From positions 62,001 to 126,000 of IMG/VR virus record IMGVR_UViG_3300020056_002227: DNA of 64,000 nt. One strand, written 5' to 3'. The DNA comes from a virus. This document shows, piece after piece, positions 55,260 through 64,000 of this stretch (position 1 is the stretch's first letter; each line of letters opens with the position of its first letter). The notes beneath the pieces are model-generated. The model saw nothing but the letters and a program-made list of their open reading frames with translations, had not been told where the DNA came from and searched no databases. The translations under genes were made by a program, and so were the position numbers.

Positions 55260-55260
55260 A

Positions 55261-56319
55261 ATGAGCTCCCTTAAGTTTTATGTCTTAACATGCAGGAATT
55301 TATTTGCCTTAAAAAGACATGAAAAAACTATTCCAAAAGAAGATTTGTGTATTATCATTAATACACAAAATTCTACCTACGAAGCTGAAGCAGTTTCTTA
55401 TTGCCAAACTGCTGGAATCGAATATCACGTAACTGCCAGTGACGGTACTGCTGCTACTGGTAAAAACTTTTTCTGCGACATATTCGAAGCCTCTACCAAT
55501 GATTATGCTGTTTTAATTGACGGTGATGATTTCATCACACCACATGGTGTATGGACATATAAGCAGGTTGCGGCAATGCCCACACCACCGGATGTTGTAG
55601 CACTTGAATATCAATATGCATTCTATAGGGCTTGGGGTTATACTCCAGTTATTCCAGCACAGGTAGAAGATTGGAGCATATATGACCCGGATCGTGTACC
55701 AGCATGGGGTACACGATGTTTCACTAAACCAAAAGTTTGGTGGGAAGAAGCACTGTCAGGAGATCTCATTAAAGTTGGAGAAAATGAACCAGACGATTTT
55801 GCTCAAACTCTTCATGACATTCATAAAGCATGGGCAATTCACTGTCACAAATATATCAATGAATGGGAAACACATTGTAGGCTGGTATTTTTCTCTAAGA
55901 AGGCTGTCGATGGCTTCAGATTCGATAATCAATACAGGGTGGGCGAAGATACATTAATGTATTTTGAATTAAAACATGCACACATGCAGGGTAATCTTGT
56001 AATGAAACACCTATTCGATAGATATCCTACTTATGTGTATGACACAAGAATAGGTGGTGTGGTAGAAGAAGCCAGAGATGAAGCCGGTACTGATCGTGGC
56101 TTTGTTCAATGGCTTACACTTCTAGTTCAAGGTTATGATGAATTGGAATTGGCTGGTAAAATGCACGAAGAAAAATTGCCAGAATTAAAGGTACACACTT
56201 ACACTGCACCAGAAGATACTTTTAATGCAGATGACTGGGATATAATTTGGCCAGAAGGTTACAGACCAGATGTAATGGGTCTCGTTAACTATCCAGGTAA
56301 AAGATTCATCAAACTATAA
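55261..56319 (+). CDS. Glycosyltransferase family 2-like protein in tail-fibre cluster
   Basis: A 352-residue protein. Starting LKFYVLTCRNLFALKRHE, it has a GT-A core with the metal-binding DGDDF (YAVLIDGDDFITPHG, about residue 80-90), then a conserved VGEDTLMYFELKHAH (acidic ED motif as in GT2 enzymes). It resembles GT2 proteins but lacks close resemblance to the glycosyltransferases at 1-4892. No ribosome site is clear; it starts 1 base after the chaperone stop, so it is coupled. It may glycosylate a fibre or host surface; acceptor unknown. Confidence 0.68.
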   Translation: MSSLKFYVLTCRNLFALKRHEKTIPKEDLCIIINTQNSTYEAEAVSYCQTAGIEYHVTASDGTAATGKNFFCDIFEASTNDYAVLIDGDDFITPHGVWTYKQVAAMPTPPDVVALEYQYAFYRAWGYTPVIPAQVEDWSIYDPDRVPAWGTRCFTKPKVWWEEALSGDLIKVGENEPDDFAQTLHDIHKAWAIHCHKYINEWETHCRLVFFSKKAVDGFRFDNQYRVGEDTLMYFELKHAHMQGNLVMKHLFDRYPTYVYDTRIGGVVEEARDEAGTDRGFVQWLTLLVQGYDELELAGKMHEEKLPELKVHTYTAPEDTFNADDWDIIWPEGYRPDVMGLVNYPGKRFIKL

Positions 56320-56354
56320 TCCTCCTAGTCTTTCAGTTCCTTTATTCTAGTAAT

Positions 56355-56362
56355 TATAAATA
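56355..56362 (+). promoter_or_regulatory. T4-type late promoter box in fibre cluster
   Basis: A perfect TATAAATA 18 bases before the ATG at 56381; an AAAAAGGA ribosome site lies between. The leader from the expected start (about 56369) would be near 12 bases. Confidence 0.75.
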
Positions 56363-56380
56363 CACTAAAAAGGAATTGTC

Positions 56381-56776
56381 ATGTCCTCAAGAGCAAATAT
56401 TTACATTGATCAAGCAGCAGACTTTCGTGTCAGCCTCGAGTTATTCGATGCAGATGACGACGAGCTGGTGATCGATAGCTATAATTTCTTTGCAAGTATG
56501 AGAAAAACCTACGGTACTACTAAAATATGTGATTTCGATGTTGAAAAGAATGGTAATGATATAACCTTGGTGCTTGCAGATGAACTTACAAAAACTCTCA
56601 AGCCCGGTAAATATCAGTATGATGTATTGATGGAAAAGCCAACCGGTGAGATCTCAAAGATTGCGGAAGGTCTTGCAATCGTGGTGGACACAATAACAGA
56701 CACAACAACATACACACCCAGTTCAACCAATACACCTCCTACTGGAGATGGTGTGGCTGATGGTGGATCATTCTAA
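56381..56776 (+). CDS. Small beta-sandwich virion protein
   Basis: A 131-residue protein. A beta-rich first 100 residues (IYIDQAADFRVSLELFDADD, MRKTYGTTKICDFDV and GKYQYDVLMEKPTGE) is followed by a Thr/Pro-rich disordered tail. This pattern (IDQGADF..., S.RKSY..., G.Y.YDV) is common in small structural proteins next to fibres in marine T4-like phages, with an Ig-like fold. Function probably adaptor or decoration. Confidence 0.68.
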   Translation: MSSRANIYIDQAADFRVSLELFDADDDELVIDSYNFFASMRKTYGTTKICDFDVEKNGNDITLVLADELTKTLKPGKYQYDVLMEKPTGEISKIAEGLAIVVDTITDTTTYTPSSTNTPPTGDGVADGGSF

Positions 56777-56793
56777 TATAGAGGAATACGTAG

Positions 56794-59178
56794 ATGGCTT
56801 TCATAACGATTCTACACAAAAGAAGCAATGTAGAAGATAGACGCCCGACGACAGAGGATTTATTTGAGGGCGAACTTGCACTCAACACTTTTGACGGAAA
56901 ATTATTTTTTAAGACTGTTAAAAATGGGGTAGAGAATGTCATCGAAATTGGTGAGAATTTTGATGGTCAATATTCTAATCTTACAGGTGCACCTACATTA
57001 TTGAGTTCATTCACCAATGACCCTGGTTATATTACAGATTACACAGTCACACTTGCGGATGTAACACAACACGAATCCGGCATCACGATCACAGAATCAC
57101 AGATCAGTGATCTACAAAATTACCTCACGGCTGTTTCTTTTGGACAAGTTACTGACAAGCCTACTACATTGGCAGGATATGGAATTACAGATGCAGCCAC
57201 AGCTGCACAGGGTGCTCTAGCAGATACTGCACTTCAACCAGGTAGAAATATTAGCACATTGCAAAACAATGTAGGATATCTCACCTCGGTTTCGAATACA
57301 GACGTTACTCAACACCAGACAGATATTATCATCACGGAATCTCAAATTAGTGATTTACGACCATATCTCTTATCTGTATCGAGCAGTGACGTTACTCAAC
57401 ATCAAGCTGATCTTCAGCTAACACAGTCTCAGATTACTGATTTCTATGTATCAAATAACGATGTAACACAACATCAGTCGGAGATTCGAATTACTGAATC
57501 TCAAATTACAGACTTAAAGACATATGCCACTGCTGATAATGCAATGAATTTTACCAATAAGACTGGTAATATTACACAGTGGACCAATGATGCCAATTAT
57601 ATCACAAATGCTCAAGAAATCAATGATCTAACTGCAAATGTTACTTGGACCACGGTACCGGATCCTTACATATCTCAGTCTGCTGTCGTACAGCATGAAC
57701 GTCAATTAATTATCTTTGAGAATCAGATTGGTGATTTACAGGATTATCTGACAGCAGTTTCTAATACTGATGTAACTCAACATCAATCTGATATTCGATT
57801 AAATCAGTCTCAAATCGTTGATTTTGCTGTAACCAATACAGACGTTACTCAACACCAAACGGACATTAGAATCACTGAGTCTCAGATTACAGATTTACAA
57901 GCATATCTGACTTCTGAAACGACAACATCACTGGTTGCAAATACTGTAAGTCAAGAATTACTCTTCACAGATGAAACCGGTGCAGTCAATTCAGTTGATC
58001 TAAGTTGGGCTGTAGATGATACAAATCTTGCAAGATTGGTTTCGGGTACATTAGATGCCAATACAGGTATTGCTACATTTACAAGAGATGATGCCAGCAC
58101 ATTCACGGTTAATTTCAATCCGTTATTCGATGATACCAATTTGACCAGAATTAATGCTGCTTCTTTCGATACAGCAAATGGTGTATTGACTCTTACAAGA
58201 ACTGATGCCACAGAAGTTACCGTAGACCTCGATGGAAGATTTTTGACAGAGGTTACAAATACAGCAGTAACAGCTCATCAGTCTGATCTTCAAATTACCG
58301 AATCTCAGATTACAGACCTGCAAGCTTATATCACAGATTACACGGTCACGGTTGGTGATGTAACTCAACACCAAGGTGCTCTTCAGATTCTAGAGTCACA
58401 GGTCGTTGGTCTTGGGCCATATGCTCCATTATCTAATGGTGTGGTACCAGATGCTAATATTTCAAACACATCGATCATTCAGCACCAATCGGAACTGACA
58501 ATTACAGAAAGTCAGATTTCAGATTTGGGTTCTTATCTCACTGCTGAGGCAGATACGCTGGACGATGTAATTGGTAGGGGTGCAACCACAACCACTACGG
58601 CTGTGATCCCATTCCTTTATGCTAATCAAGCAGCATTCCCTGACGCATCTACATATCACGGTGCAATTGCTCACAGTCATGCCGATGGTGCAATGTATTT
58701 TGCTCATAGCGGCTCTTGGAATTTGTTGGCGAATGACACATCTAATCGTAGGGTTGATATCGGCCGAGACAGAGACGATAGTTTTGCAAGGTCATTGAAT
58801 GTAACCGGTCCTATTACATGGGCTGGAAGTCTTGATACCATGGTTGGTCGTGGTGTTACTGGTGCAACAACCTATACGGATAGATTCTCAATTAAGCATA
58901 GTATTACTGGTGCTACTGACGATATCCAAATTGAACTTGTCCCAGGCAATGGTGCTGGTGGTAGAGGCAGTGTGGGTGTTATTGGTGGTTTGAAGGTCAC
59001 AGACGAGATCGAAACTGCTTCAACCTTAAATCTAACTCCATTATCTGCTGCACCTTCAAGTCCGGTGGCAGGAATGTTTGCTGTTGCGGATTATACTAAC
59101 TGGGATCCGGCATCATCATCTACACCAAGGCCATATCCAGTATTTTATGATGGAGCGGTCTGGAATCCGCTGTATTAA
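56794..59178 (+). CDS. Tail fibre with repeated TQHQ/ITESQI modules
   Basis: A 794-residue fibre. The N-terminus ITILHKRSNVEDRRPTTEDL then FEGELALNTFDGKLFFKT is a capsule-type fibre attachment motif, also present in the partial gene at 63896. From about residue 88 to 585 there are ten copies of a 23-residue core like DVTQHQSDIRITESQITDLQ. Near the end YHGAIAHSHADGAMYFAHSG repeats the motif seen in the 26387 protein. GAGGA precedes the ATG. It is probably a trimeric fibre with a host-binding C-terminus. Confidence 0.75.
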   Translation: MAFITILHKRSNVEDRRPTTEDLFEGELALNTFDGKLFFKTVKNGVENVIEIGENFDGQYSNLTGAPTLLSSFTNDPGYITDYTVTLADVTQHESGITITESQISDLQNYLTAVSFGQVTDKPTTLAGYGITDAATAAQGALADTALQPGRNISTLQNNVGYLTSVSNTDVTQHQTDIIITESQISDLRPYLLSVSSSDVTQHQADLQLTQSQITDFYVSNNDVTQHQSEIRITESQITDLKTYATADNAMNFTNKTGNITQWTNDANYITNAQEINDLTANVTWTTVPDPYISQSAVVQHERQLIIFENQIGDLQDYLTAVSNTDVTQHQSDIRLNQSQIVDFAVTNTDVTQHQTDIRITESQITDLQAYLTSETTTSLVANTVSQELLFTDETGAVNSVDLSWAVDDTNLARLVSGTLDANTGIATFTRDDASTFTVNFNPLFDDTNLTRINAASFDTANGVLTLTRTDATEVTVDLDGRFLTEVTNTAVTAHQSDLQITESQITDLQAYITDYTVTVGDVTQHQGALQILESQVVGLGPYAPLSNGVVPDANISNTSIIQHQSELTITESQISDLGSYLTAEADTLDDVIGRGATTTTTAVIPFLYANQAAFPDASTYHGAIAHSHADGAMYFAHSGSWNLLANDTSNRRVDIGRDRDDSFARSLNVTGPITWAGSLDTMVGRGVTGATTYTDRFSIKHSITGATDDIQIELVPGNGAGGRGSVGVIGGLKVTDEIETASTLNLTPLSAAPSSPVAGMFAVADYTNWDPASSSTPRPYPVFYDGAVWNPLY
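57055..58545 (+). repeat. Ten-copy coding repeat in tail fibre
   Basis: Ten units contain DVTQHQ-like then ITESQI-D-L-like halves, spaced irregularly with longer linkers between groups. His is kept in all ten units. The same motif is widespread in marine phage fibres. Confidence 0.75.
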
Positions 59179-59192
59179 GATCAGGCTAAAAC

Positions 59193-59200
59193 CATAAATA
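59193..59200 (+). promoter_or_regulatory. Possible late promoter box CATAAATA
   Basis: CATAAATA, 51 bases before the ATG at 59252, fits NATAAATA. Next to it is a short AT-rich leader without clear hairpin. Confidence 0.42.
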
Positions 59201-59251
59201 GCTCAGGTACTTCTATGACTAAAGCTATATAAGAATAACAGGACATAAGGG

Positions 59252-62200
59252 ATGAGCATCAAGATAAAGGTTGGCGGATCTAAATCGATTCGATCTGTAC
59301 CTAAACAAGATTCGACTCGTACAGTTGTTGCCGCAGGTGAGAAAAAGCCTGTAATTACCCCAGATTCTATCGCCCTTGGTGTAGATACTGTTGGTGCTTA
59401 TGTTCGTAGCATCCAAGAAGGTATTGGGCTTGATGTAACTCTTAATAATAGAGAAGATGCAGAAGTAACGATTTCACACGAAATCACAACTGCCGAAGTT
59501 AGTTCCAATAATTCGATTTTAGGGTTCACACGAAATGTAGATATTGATCAGTTTGGTCATGTCACTGCGTTCTACAATTCTTCACTCAATCCTGATAATT
59601 TTACCTCTGATGGTACCATCATTACTGCCAAAGATATCGTCTTTGGTAATACTGCCATCACAATCGGTGAATCTACTGATACAATAGAAGGTCTATCGTC
59701 ATTTAATGTGGGTAATCTTACACTCACTGGTAGTACGATTTCATCTCCAGCGACAATCAATTTCAATTCAAATACATCGCTGATTAATGTCGGTGGAGCA
59801 ACCATCACTGGTCTCGGTACACCTACAGGGCCGTCTGATGCAGTAACAGTAGACTACTTAAGCAATTCTCTTACGACTGTACCAGATCCAGTAGACCCCA
59901 CCGACGCTGCAAATAAGAGATACGTAGATCTTCAAAGAGATAATATTCTTTCTAGGATGACTGCTCTTGCAGCAACCACTGCTGATCTGGGTTCGAACTA
60001 CACGTTCTCGGGTAATACAATTACTAGAATACCCGGGCCGAGTTTTCAGATTGATGCTGTAACCGTATGGGAAGTTGGTGACGGTCTCTTAGTAAAAGAT
60101 CAGAATGACCCTACACAAAATGGTCACTACCAGTTAACACAGAAAGGTGATGCTACAACACCTTGGATCTTAGAGAGATCGACACTCACAAATGAATCTG
60201 GTGAGATTGCTGGCAATGCAGTATTTGTAACCGATGGTTTTGCTAATAAGCATACAGGGTGGGTTGCAACTGTAGAGGATGATGAGAGGTTTATTCTAGG
60301 TACGGATGATATCACCTATGTTCAATTCCAAGGTGAGGGTCTTTATACAGCTGGTCGAGGGCTTACACTACTCAATAATACAGAATTTGAGGTCGACCAT
60401 ACCCAAACCTTCTCTACTATTAATGGTCTTGGTGATAATCTGATTATATCATCTACTTTGGTAGATGTCAATAGTAATGGCGGATTAATTTTACCAGTTG
60501 GTACAACACTTCAGAGACCAACACCACAGCAAGGAATGATTCGGTATAATACTACCGATTCCAGATTTGAAGCATATAATGGTGTTACATGGTCTGGGTT
60601 AGGTGGTGTAGTTGATGCTGACCAAGACACATACATTCGAGCAGAAACTTCTGCTGGTGCTGATGGTGATGACCTTGAGTTCTTTACTGCAAATGTTCGT
60701 AGATTAACCATTGATGATCAAGGTGATTTAAAATACGGTGTTGCCAGTAACCGATTTACAGTAGATTTTAATACTGGTGATGCAATATTCAAAGGTGCTG
60801 TAGATTTTCAGGCCAGATCAGCAATAACAATTCCTCGTGGATTCACGATAGAAAGACCAAGCACTCCTGTTGCTGGTATGATTCGCTTCAATGATACTAC
60901 GGATTCTTTCGAGGGATACAATGGAAATAACTGGGGTACCCTAGGTGGTCTGGTAGATTCTGACCAAGACACCTATATTCGGGTAGAAGCTTCACCCGGC
61001 ACAGATAATGATGATATCGAATTCTATACTCGAGGCACAAGAAGGTTAACAATTGACCAAGACGGCAATATCAATATTGGTGCCGCAAGCAACAAAATAA
61101 CAATTGATTATCTGACGGGTGATACCGTATTTGCCGGCAGTGTTGACTTTAATTCTGTAGGTGCAATTACGGTTCCAAATGGTGCAACCGTTCAAAGACC
61201 ATTAACACCCGACGAAGGGATGCTTCGTTTCAATAGCACAGATGGCAGATTTGAAGGCTATGACGGCACAAACTGGGCTGGACTTGGTGGTGTTTCAGAC
61301 CTAGATAATGATACCTATATCAAGGCAGAAACAAATCCTGGTGATGACAATGATCGACTTGATTTCTATACTGCTGGTGTTGAAAGAATCCGTCTTAACA
61401 GTCTCGGTAATTTCAGATTCGGTCAAAATTTTGACAAGTTCACAGTTGACTATGCTACTGGCCACGGTTCATTTGCAGGTACTCTGGATGTAGGAAATCA
61501 ATTAACTGCCGCAAGTGCTGCAGTACAAGATCTCACGATTGCTAGAGTTGTCCACGTTGGTAATAACGGTGAATTGATCGACGATGATGGATTTACATTC
61601 TTCAATGATGAACTGACAGTACCAGATCTTCATGCGACTGGTGATTTAACCGTTGATGGTGATACGTCATTTGGTCAATTATCAGTTGGTGATCTCACAC
61701 CAAATCGTGTTATATTTGCAGGACCAGATGGTAGATTAACAACCGACACAACACTTAGATTCAGCACCACCGGGCCTCGTATGGTGGTCAAGGGCTTCCT
61801 TGACGTAGAAAAAGATCTTACTATCGGTGGTAATTTAATTATTGGTGATGCTGCTACTGATACAGTTACAGTCGTTTCAGATTTTGATAGTAACTTGGTG
61901 CCAGATGAATTTGGTAATTACACACTCGGTACAATCGGTAAGAACTGGCATAGAGTCTTCACTCCCACAATTTTAAGTGATACTGAAATAGTCACGATTG
62001 ATGGTGCTGGTGCTCTTAAACTGCCTGTAGGTACACGTGCTGAAGGACCTGATGCCTCTACCCGTCAAGCAGGTATGATTCGATTTAATTCACAGGATAA
62101 TCGATTCGAAGGTTATGATGGGACACGATGGTCTGGTCTTGCAGGTTCGGTTGTAGATATTGACCAAGATACAAAGATTCTTGCTGAATCTACCTCTGAT

Positions 62201-63853
62201 GTAGATAGACTAGAATTCTTCACTCAGGGTGTTCGAAGATTCTTCATTGAAAATGATGGAAAGATTACCACCGATAGTGGTGTCGACCTTGTCTTTGATG
62301 TATCTGGTAATATCAATGTTGGTAATAGTATTATAACAGGTTTAGCCAAACCTGTCAACCCCACAGACGCAGTTAGTAAAGAATATTTGGAAGATGATTT
62401 TACGTCGACAATGACGTTCAATCAGGAGAACGGCCCTCTCACCGGAATTACTAGAACGGTAGATGCAGTTGCTGATCCCACAATTAATCTTGTAAATGGA
62501 TTAGAAATTAAGGCATTCGATACTGCCAATAACTCAATCGATCTTGGTCTTACGTCTCCAATGGCTGGTAGTACGGGGATATACGGTAATGATGGCTTTA
62601 CACCAAGAATCAGAATTACCGAAGATGGTCGAATTGATTTTGCTACCGAGATTCCAGTAGAACTCCAAGCCAACGCAATTCCAGACTTTACAGAAACTGC
62701 CCGTGACATTATTGCTCTGATGCTTGAAGAAGGTATTCAGAGAGGTATTGCTGTTACCAACGATGATGCCAATGATACAATGGATTTTATCGTCGATGAT
62801 TTTGATATCATATTGACAGGTGATGTTACAGGTACAGGTCGGGTTACAGCAGCGTCGAATACTACAATCAGTACGAGCTTTGATACAGTAGTTCTTGATC
62901 AACGATATCTCAACACGACTGGAGATACTGCAACAGGAAACCTTGCTGCTCCTAGATTTGTAGATTCTGGTAATACAGTATTTTATGTTGAACCGGCAGA
63001 TGTTTCAAGGATTAAAGATTTACACGTTGGATATCTAAACCAGTCTGCTAGAATTGATCTTTCAGATGGTATTGGTACTGTATCCACGATCTTTGCTCTT
63101 GGTGGAAAAATAGGTTTCTTAAATAGTGCTGCAAATTGGTCTTTAAATGTCGATAAGACTACGGGGCAATTATCGGCATTTGGGGATACTCATTCATATA
63201 AATTTGTAGATTTAGATGCCCCCACATATTTCTTGCATCCAGGTGATACCGATTCTGTATTCAAGCAATTGGCACTGGATAATCAACTTGATGTTGGTTC
63301 TAATTTAACGGTTGATTCATTAGGGCTTTCTACTGTAGCAGGTGATTTGATTCTTCGGCCTCAAAGTGGCACGATAGATGCAAACACATCAATTATTTCA
63401 AATCTGTCAGACCCGATTGCAAACCTTGATGCTGTCAATAAACAATATCTTGACGGGCAATTATCAACAAGTATTAATAATCTGGTCGGCGGTGCTGGTC
63501 TTACATATAATGCCAACACCACGACATTTGATGCAAACGTCGATAATATCACATTAGAAATTGTCGGCGATATTATAAGAGTAAAAGATAGCGGTATTGC
63601 AAATGCTAAGATCGCTAATCCCTTTATATCTTTTGCAGCCGAAACAGGGAATACAGATATTGTTTCTCTGGGTGAGGTAATTACCTTTGCAGCTGGAGAG
63701 GGTATTGATACACAGGTAAGTAATAACCAGATATTGATTGCTGGAGAATTGGCAACCACCACAAATGTAGGTGTTGCTTCTTTTGCCGCAGCCAATTTTA
63801 ACGTAAATTCAGGAGAGGTTACCGTCGCCGAAATAGACGGTGGTACTTTTTAA
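59252..63853 (+). CDS. Large proximal tail fibre-like protein
   Basis: A 1533-residue fibre. Residues 1-210 form an attachment region (GGSKSIRSVPKQDSTRTVV). Repeats of about 115 residues follow around QRPTPQQGMIRYNTTDSRFE then AYNGVTWSGLGG and DADQDTYIRAE; four copies begin near bases 60508, 60850, 61190 and 62030. The copies resemble S-shaped stalk units of long tail fibres. Later parts have TGLAKPVNPTDAVSKEYLED (also near the start as ITGLGTPTGPSDAVTVDYL and near the end as SNLSDPIANLDAVNKQYL), typical fibre-shaft stitches. The gene has a good ribosome site (AAGGG). Likely the proximal part of the long tail fibre. Confidence 0.72.
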   Translation: MSIKIKVGGSKSIRSVPKQDSTRTVVAAGEKKPVITPDSIALGVDTVGAYVRSIQEGIGLDVTLNNREDAEVTISHEITTAEVSSNNSILGFTRNVDIDQFGHVTAFYNSSLNPDNFTSDGTIITAKDIVFGNTAITIGESTDTIEGLSSFNVGNLTLTGSTISSPATINFNSNTSLINVGGATITGLGTPTGPSDAVTVDYLSNSLTTVPDPVDPTDAANKRYVDLQRDNILSRMTALAATTADLGSNYTFSGNTITRIPGPSFQIDAVTVWEVGDGLLVKDQNDPTQNGHYQLTQKGDATTPWILERSTLTNESGEIAGNAVFVTDGFANKHTGWVATVEDDERFILGTDDITYVQFQGEGLYTAGRGLTLLNNTEFEVDHTQTFSTINGLGDNLIISSTLVDVNSNGGLILPVGTTLQRPTPQQGMIRYNTTDSRFEAYNGVTWSGLGGVVDADQDTYIRAETSAGADGDDLEFFTANVRRLTIDDQGDLKYGVASNRFTVDFNTGDAIFKGAVDFQARSAITIPRGFTIERPSTPVAGMIRFNDTTDSFEGYNGNNWGTLGGLVDSDQDTYIRVEASPGTDNDDIEFYTRGTRRLTIDQDGNINIGAASNKITIDYLTGDTVFAGSVDFNSVGAITVPNGATVQRPLTPDEGMLRFNSTDGRFEGYDGTNWAGLGGVSDLDNDTYIKAETNPGDDNDRLDFYTAGVERIRLNSLGNFRFGQNFDKFTVDYATGHGSFAGTLDVGNQLTAASAAVQDLTIARVVHVGNNGELIDDDGFTFFNDELTVPDLHATGDLTVDGDTSFGQLSVGDLTPNRVIFAGPDGRLTTDTTLRFSTTGPRMVVKGFLDVEKDLTIGGNLIIGDAATDTVTVVSDFDSNLVPDEFGNYTLGTIGKNWHRVFTPTILSDTEIVTIDGAGALKLPVGTRAEGPDASTRQAGMIRFNSQDNRFEGYDGTRWSGLAGSVVDIDQDTKILAESTSDVDRLEFFTQGVRRFFIENDGKITTDSGVDLVFDVSGNINVGNSIITGLAKPVNPTDAVSKEYLEDDFTSTMTFNQENGPLTGITRTVDAVADPTINLVNGLEIKAFDTANNSIDLGLTSPMAGSTGIYGNDGFTPRIRITEDGRIDFATEIPVELQANAIPDFTETARDIIALMLEEGIQRGIAVTNDDANDTMDFIVDDFDIILTGDVTGTGRVTAASNTTISTSFDTVVLDQRYLNTTGDTATGNLAAPRFVDSGNTVFYVEPADVSRIKDLHVGYLNQSARIDLSDGIGTVSTIFALGGKIGFLNSAANWSLNVDKTTGQLSAFGDTHSYKFVDLDAPTYFLHPGDTDSVFKQLALDNQLDVGSNLTVDSLGLSTVAGDLILRPQSGTIDANTSIISNLSDPIANLDAVNKQYLDGQLSTSINNLVGGAGLTYNANTTTFDANVDNITLEIVGDIIRVKDSGIANAKIANPFISFAAETGNTDIVSLGEVITFAAGEGIDTQVSNNQILIAGELATTTNVGVASFAAANFNVNSGEVTVAEIDGGTF
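60508..62270 (+). repeat. Four-copy coding repeat in large fibre
   Basis: Copies start with RP...GMIRFN...RFEGYxGxxWxGLGG and then DxDQDTYI; the first three are adjacent (about 340 bases each), the fourth is separated by 570 bases of other sequence. Confidence 0.7.
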
Positions 63854-63895
63854 AAACTAGATCTATATAGATCGTGAAATGGAAAGGGCATTTAT

Positions 63896-64000
63896 ATGTC
63901 GACATTAATTAGGCTTCGCAGAAGTGCTGTCCCCGGCCGTGCACCGACTACTGCACAACTTGAATTGGGTGAGATCGCACTTAATACTGCTGACGGCAAA
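63896..64000 (+). CDS. Tail fibre protein, N-terminal start (3' end outside window)
   Basis: The ATG at 63896 follows GGAAAGGG and opens a frame that runs to the window end (35 codons). It encodes MSTLIRLRRSAVPGRAPT then ELGEIALNTADGK, the same attachment motif as in the fibre at 56794 (GELALNTFDGK). So another fibre gene begins here. Nothing more can be said without the rest. Confidence 0.75.
   Translation, partial: MSTLIRLRRSAVPGRAPTTAQLELGEIALNTADGK

Noticed and set aside
1-64000. tRNA genes, integrase, insertion sequences or attachment sites
   Set aside because: No cloverleaf, transposase, integrase or flanking repeats were recognised; nearly all sequence is accounted for by phage genes with short gaps.

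Overview
The window is part of a tailed-phage genome, a T4-like myovirus of the marine type (closest in style to the cyanophage/pelagiphage T4 relatives). The evidence is the recognisable T4 replication genes (gp45, gp44, gp62, RegA, a DexA-type exonuclease), a nearly complete T4 baseplate set (gp4, gp54, gp26/gp51, tape measure, gp48, gp53, gp27- and gp5-like hub proteins, gp25, gp6, gp7-like, gp8), T4-type late promoter boxes (NATAAATA), very dense packing with ATGA/TAATG overlaps, and marine-phage accessory genes (Hsp20, peroxiredoxin). No photosynthesis, host-marker or tRNA gene is visible, so the host cannot be named. Both ends of the window cut through genes.

Layout. 1-4892 (+): a sugar and DNA-modification block with two TET-associated-type glycosyltransferases flanking an NAD-dependent sugar epimerase, a DexA-like exonuclease, a UDP-glucose dehydrogenase, a small protein and a third glycosyltransferase. 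4893-8664 (+): the replication/regulation block gp45, small ORF, gp44, two small zinc-ribbon proteins, gp62, regA and dUTPase, opened by a consensus sigma70 promoter. 8657-10324: a small accessory patch with a minus-strand secreted protein, a divergent ribbon-helix-helix regulator with an inverted-repeat operator candidate, hsp20 and peroxiredoxin, closed by a strong terminator. 10353-15221 (-): an inverted late island (reading leftwards gp4, unknown, gp54, gp26 plus gp51 by a probable -1 frameshift, small protein, tape measure). 15297-37395 (+): tube cap, baseplate wedge and hub genes, including a subtilisin-like protease interrupted by a cupredoxin domain. 37398-64000 (+): very large repetitive fibre and adhesin genes, with a tail-fibre chaperone and a glycosyltransferase inside the cluster.

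How it works together. The early promoters at 2215 and 4893 look host-sigma70 driven and would express sugar-nucleotide, nuclease and clamp/clamp-loader functions. In T4-like phages gp45 also couples replication to late transcription from TATAAATA boxes, and such boxes are seen in front of gp48, gp8 and fibre genes here. The late genes then build a baseplate and a complex adhesin array made of repeat domains (collagen-like Gly-X-Gln rods, beta-helix-like repeats, S74 self-cleaving chaperones).

Most notable points: the gp26/gp51 frame arrangement with a T-octamer slip site; the S8 protease/cupredoxin protein; the paired TAGT glycosyltransferases with sugar-nucleotide enzymes; a zinc-ligand-altered M15-like domain next to a lysozyme-less gp5; and the RHH regulator with its operator-like repeat.
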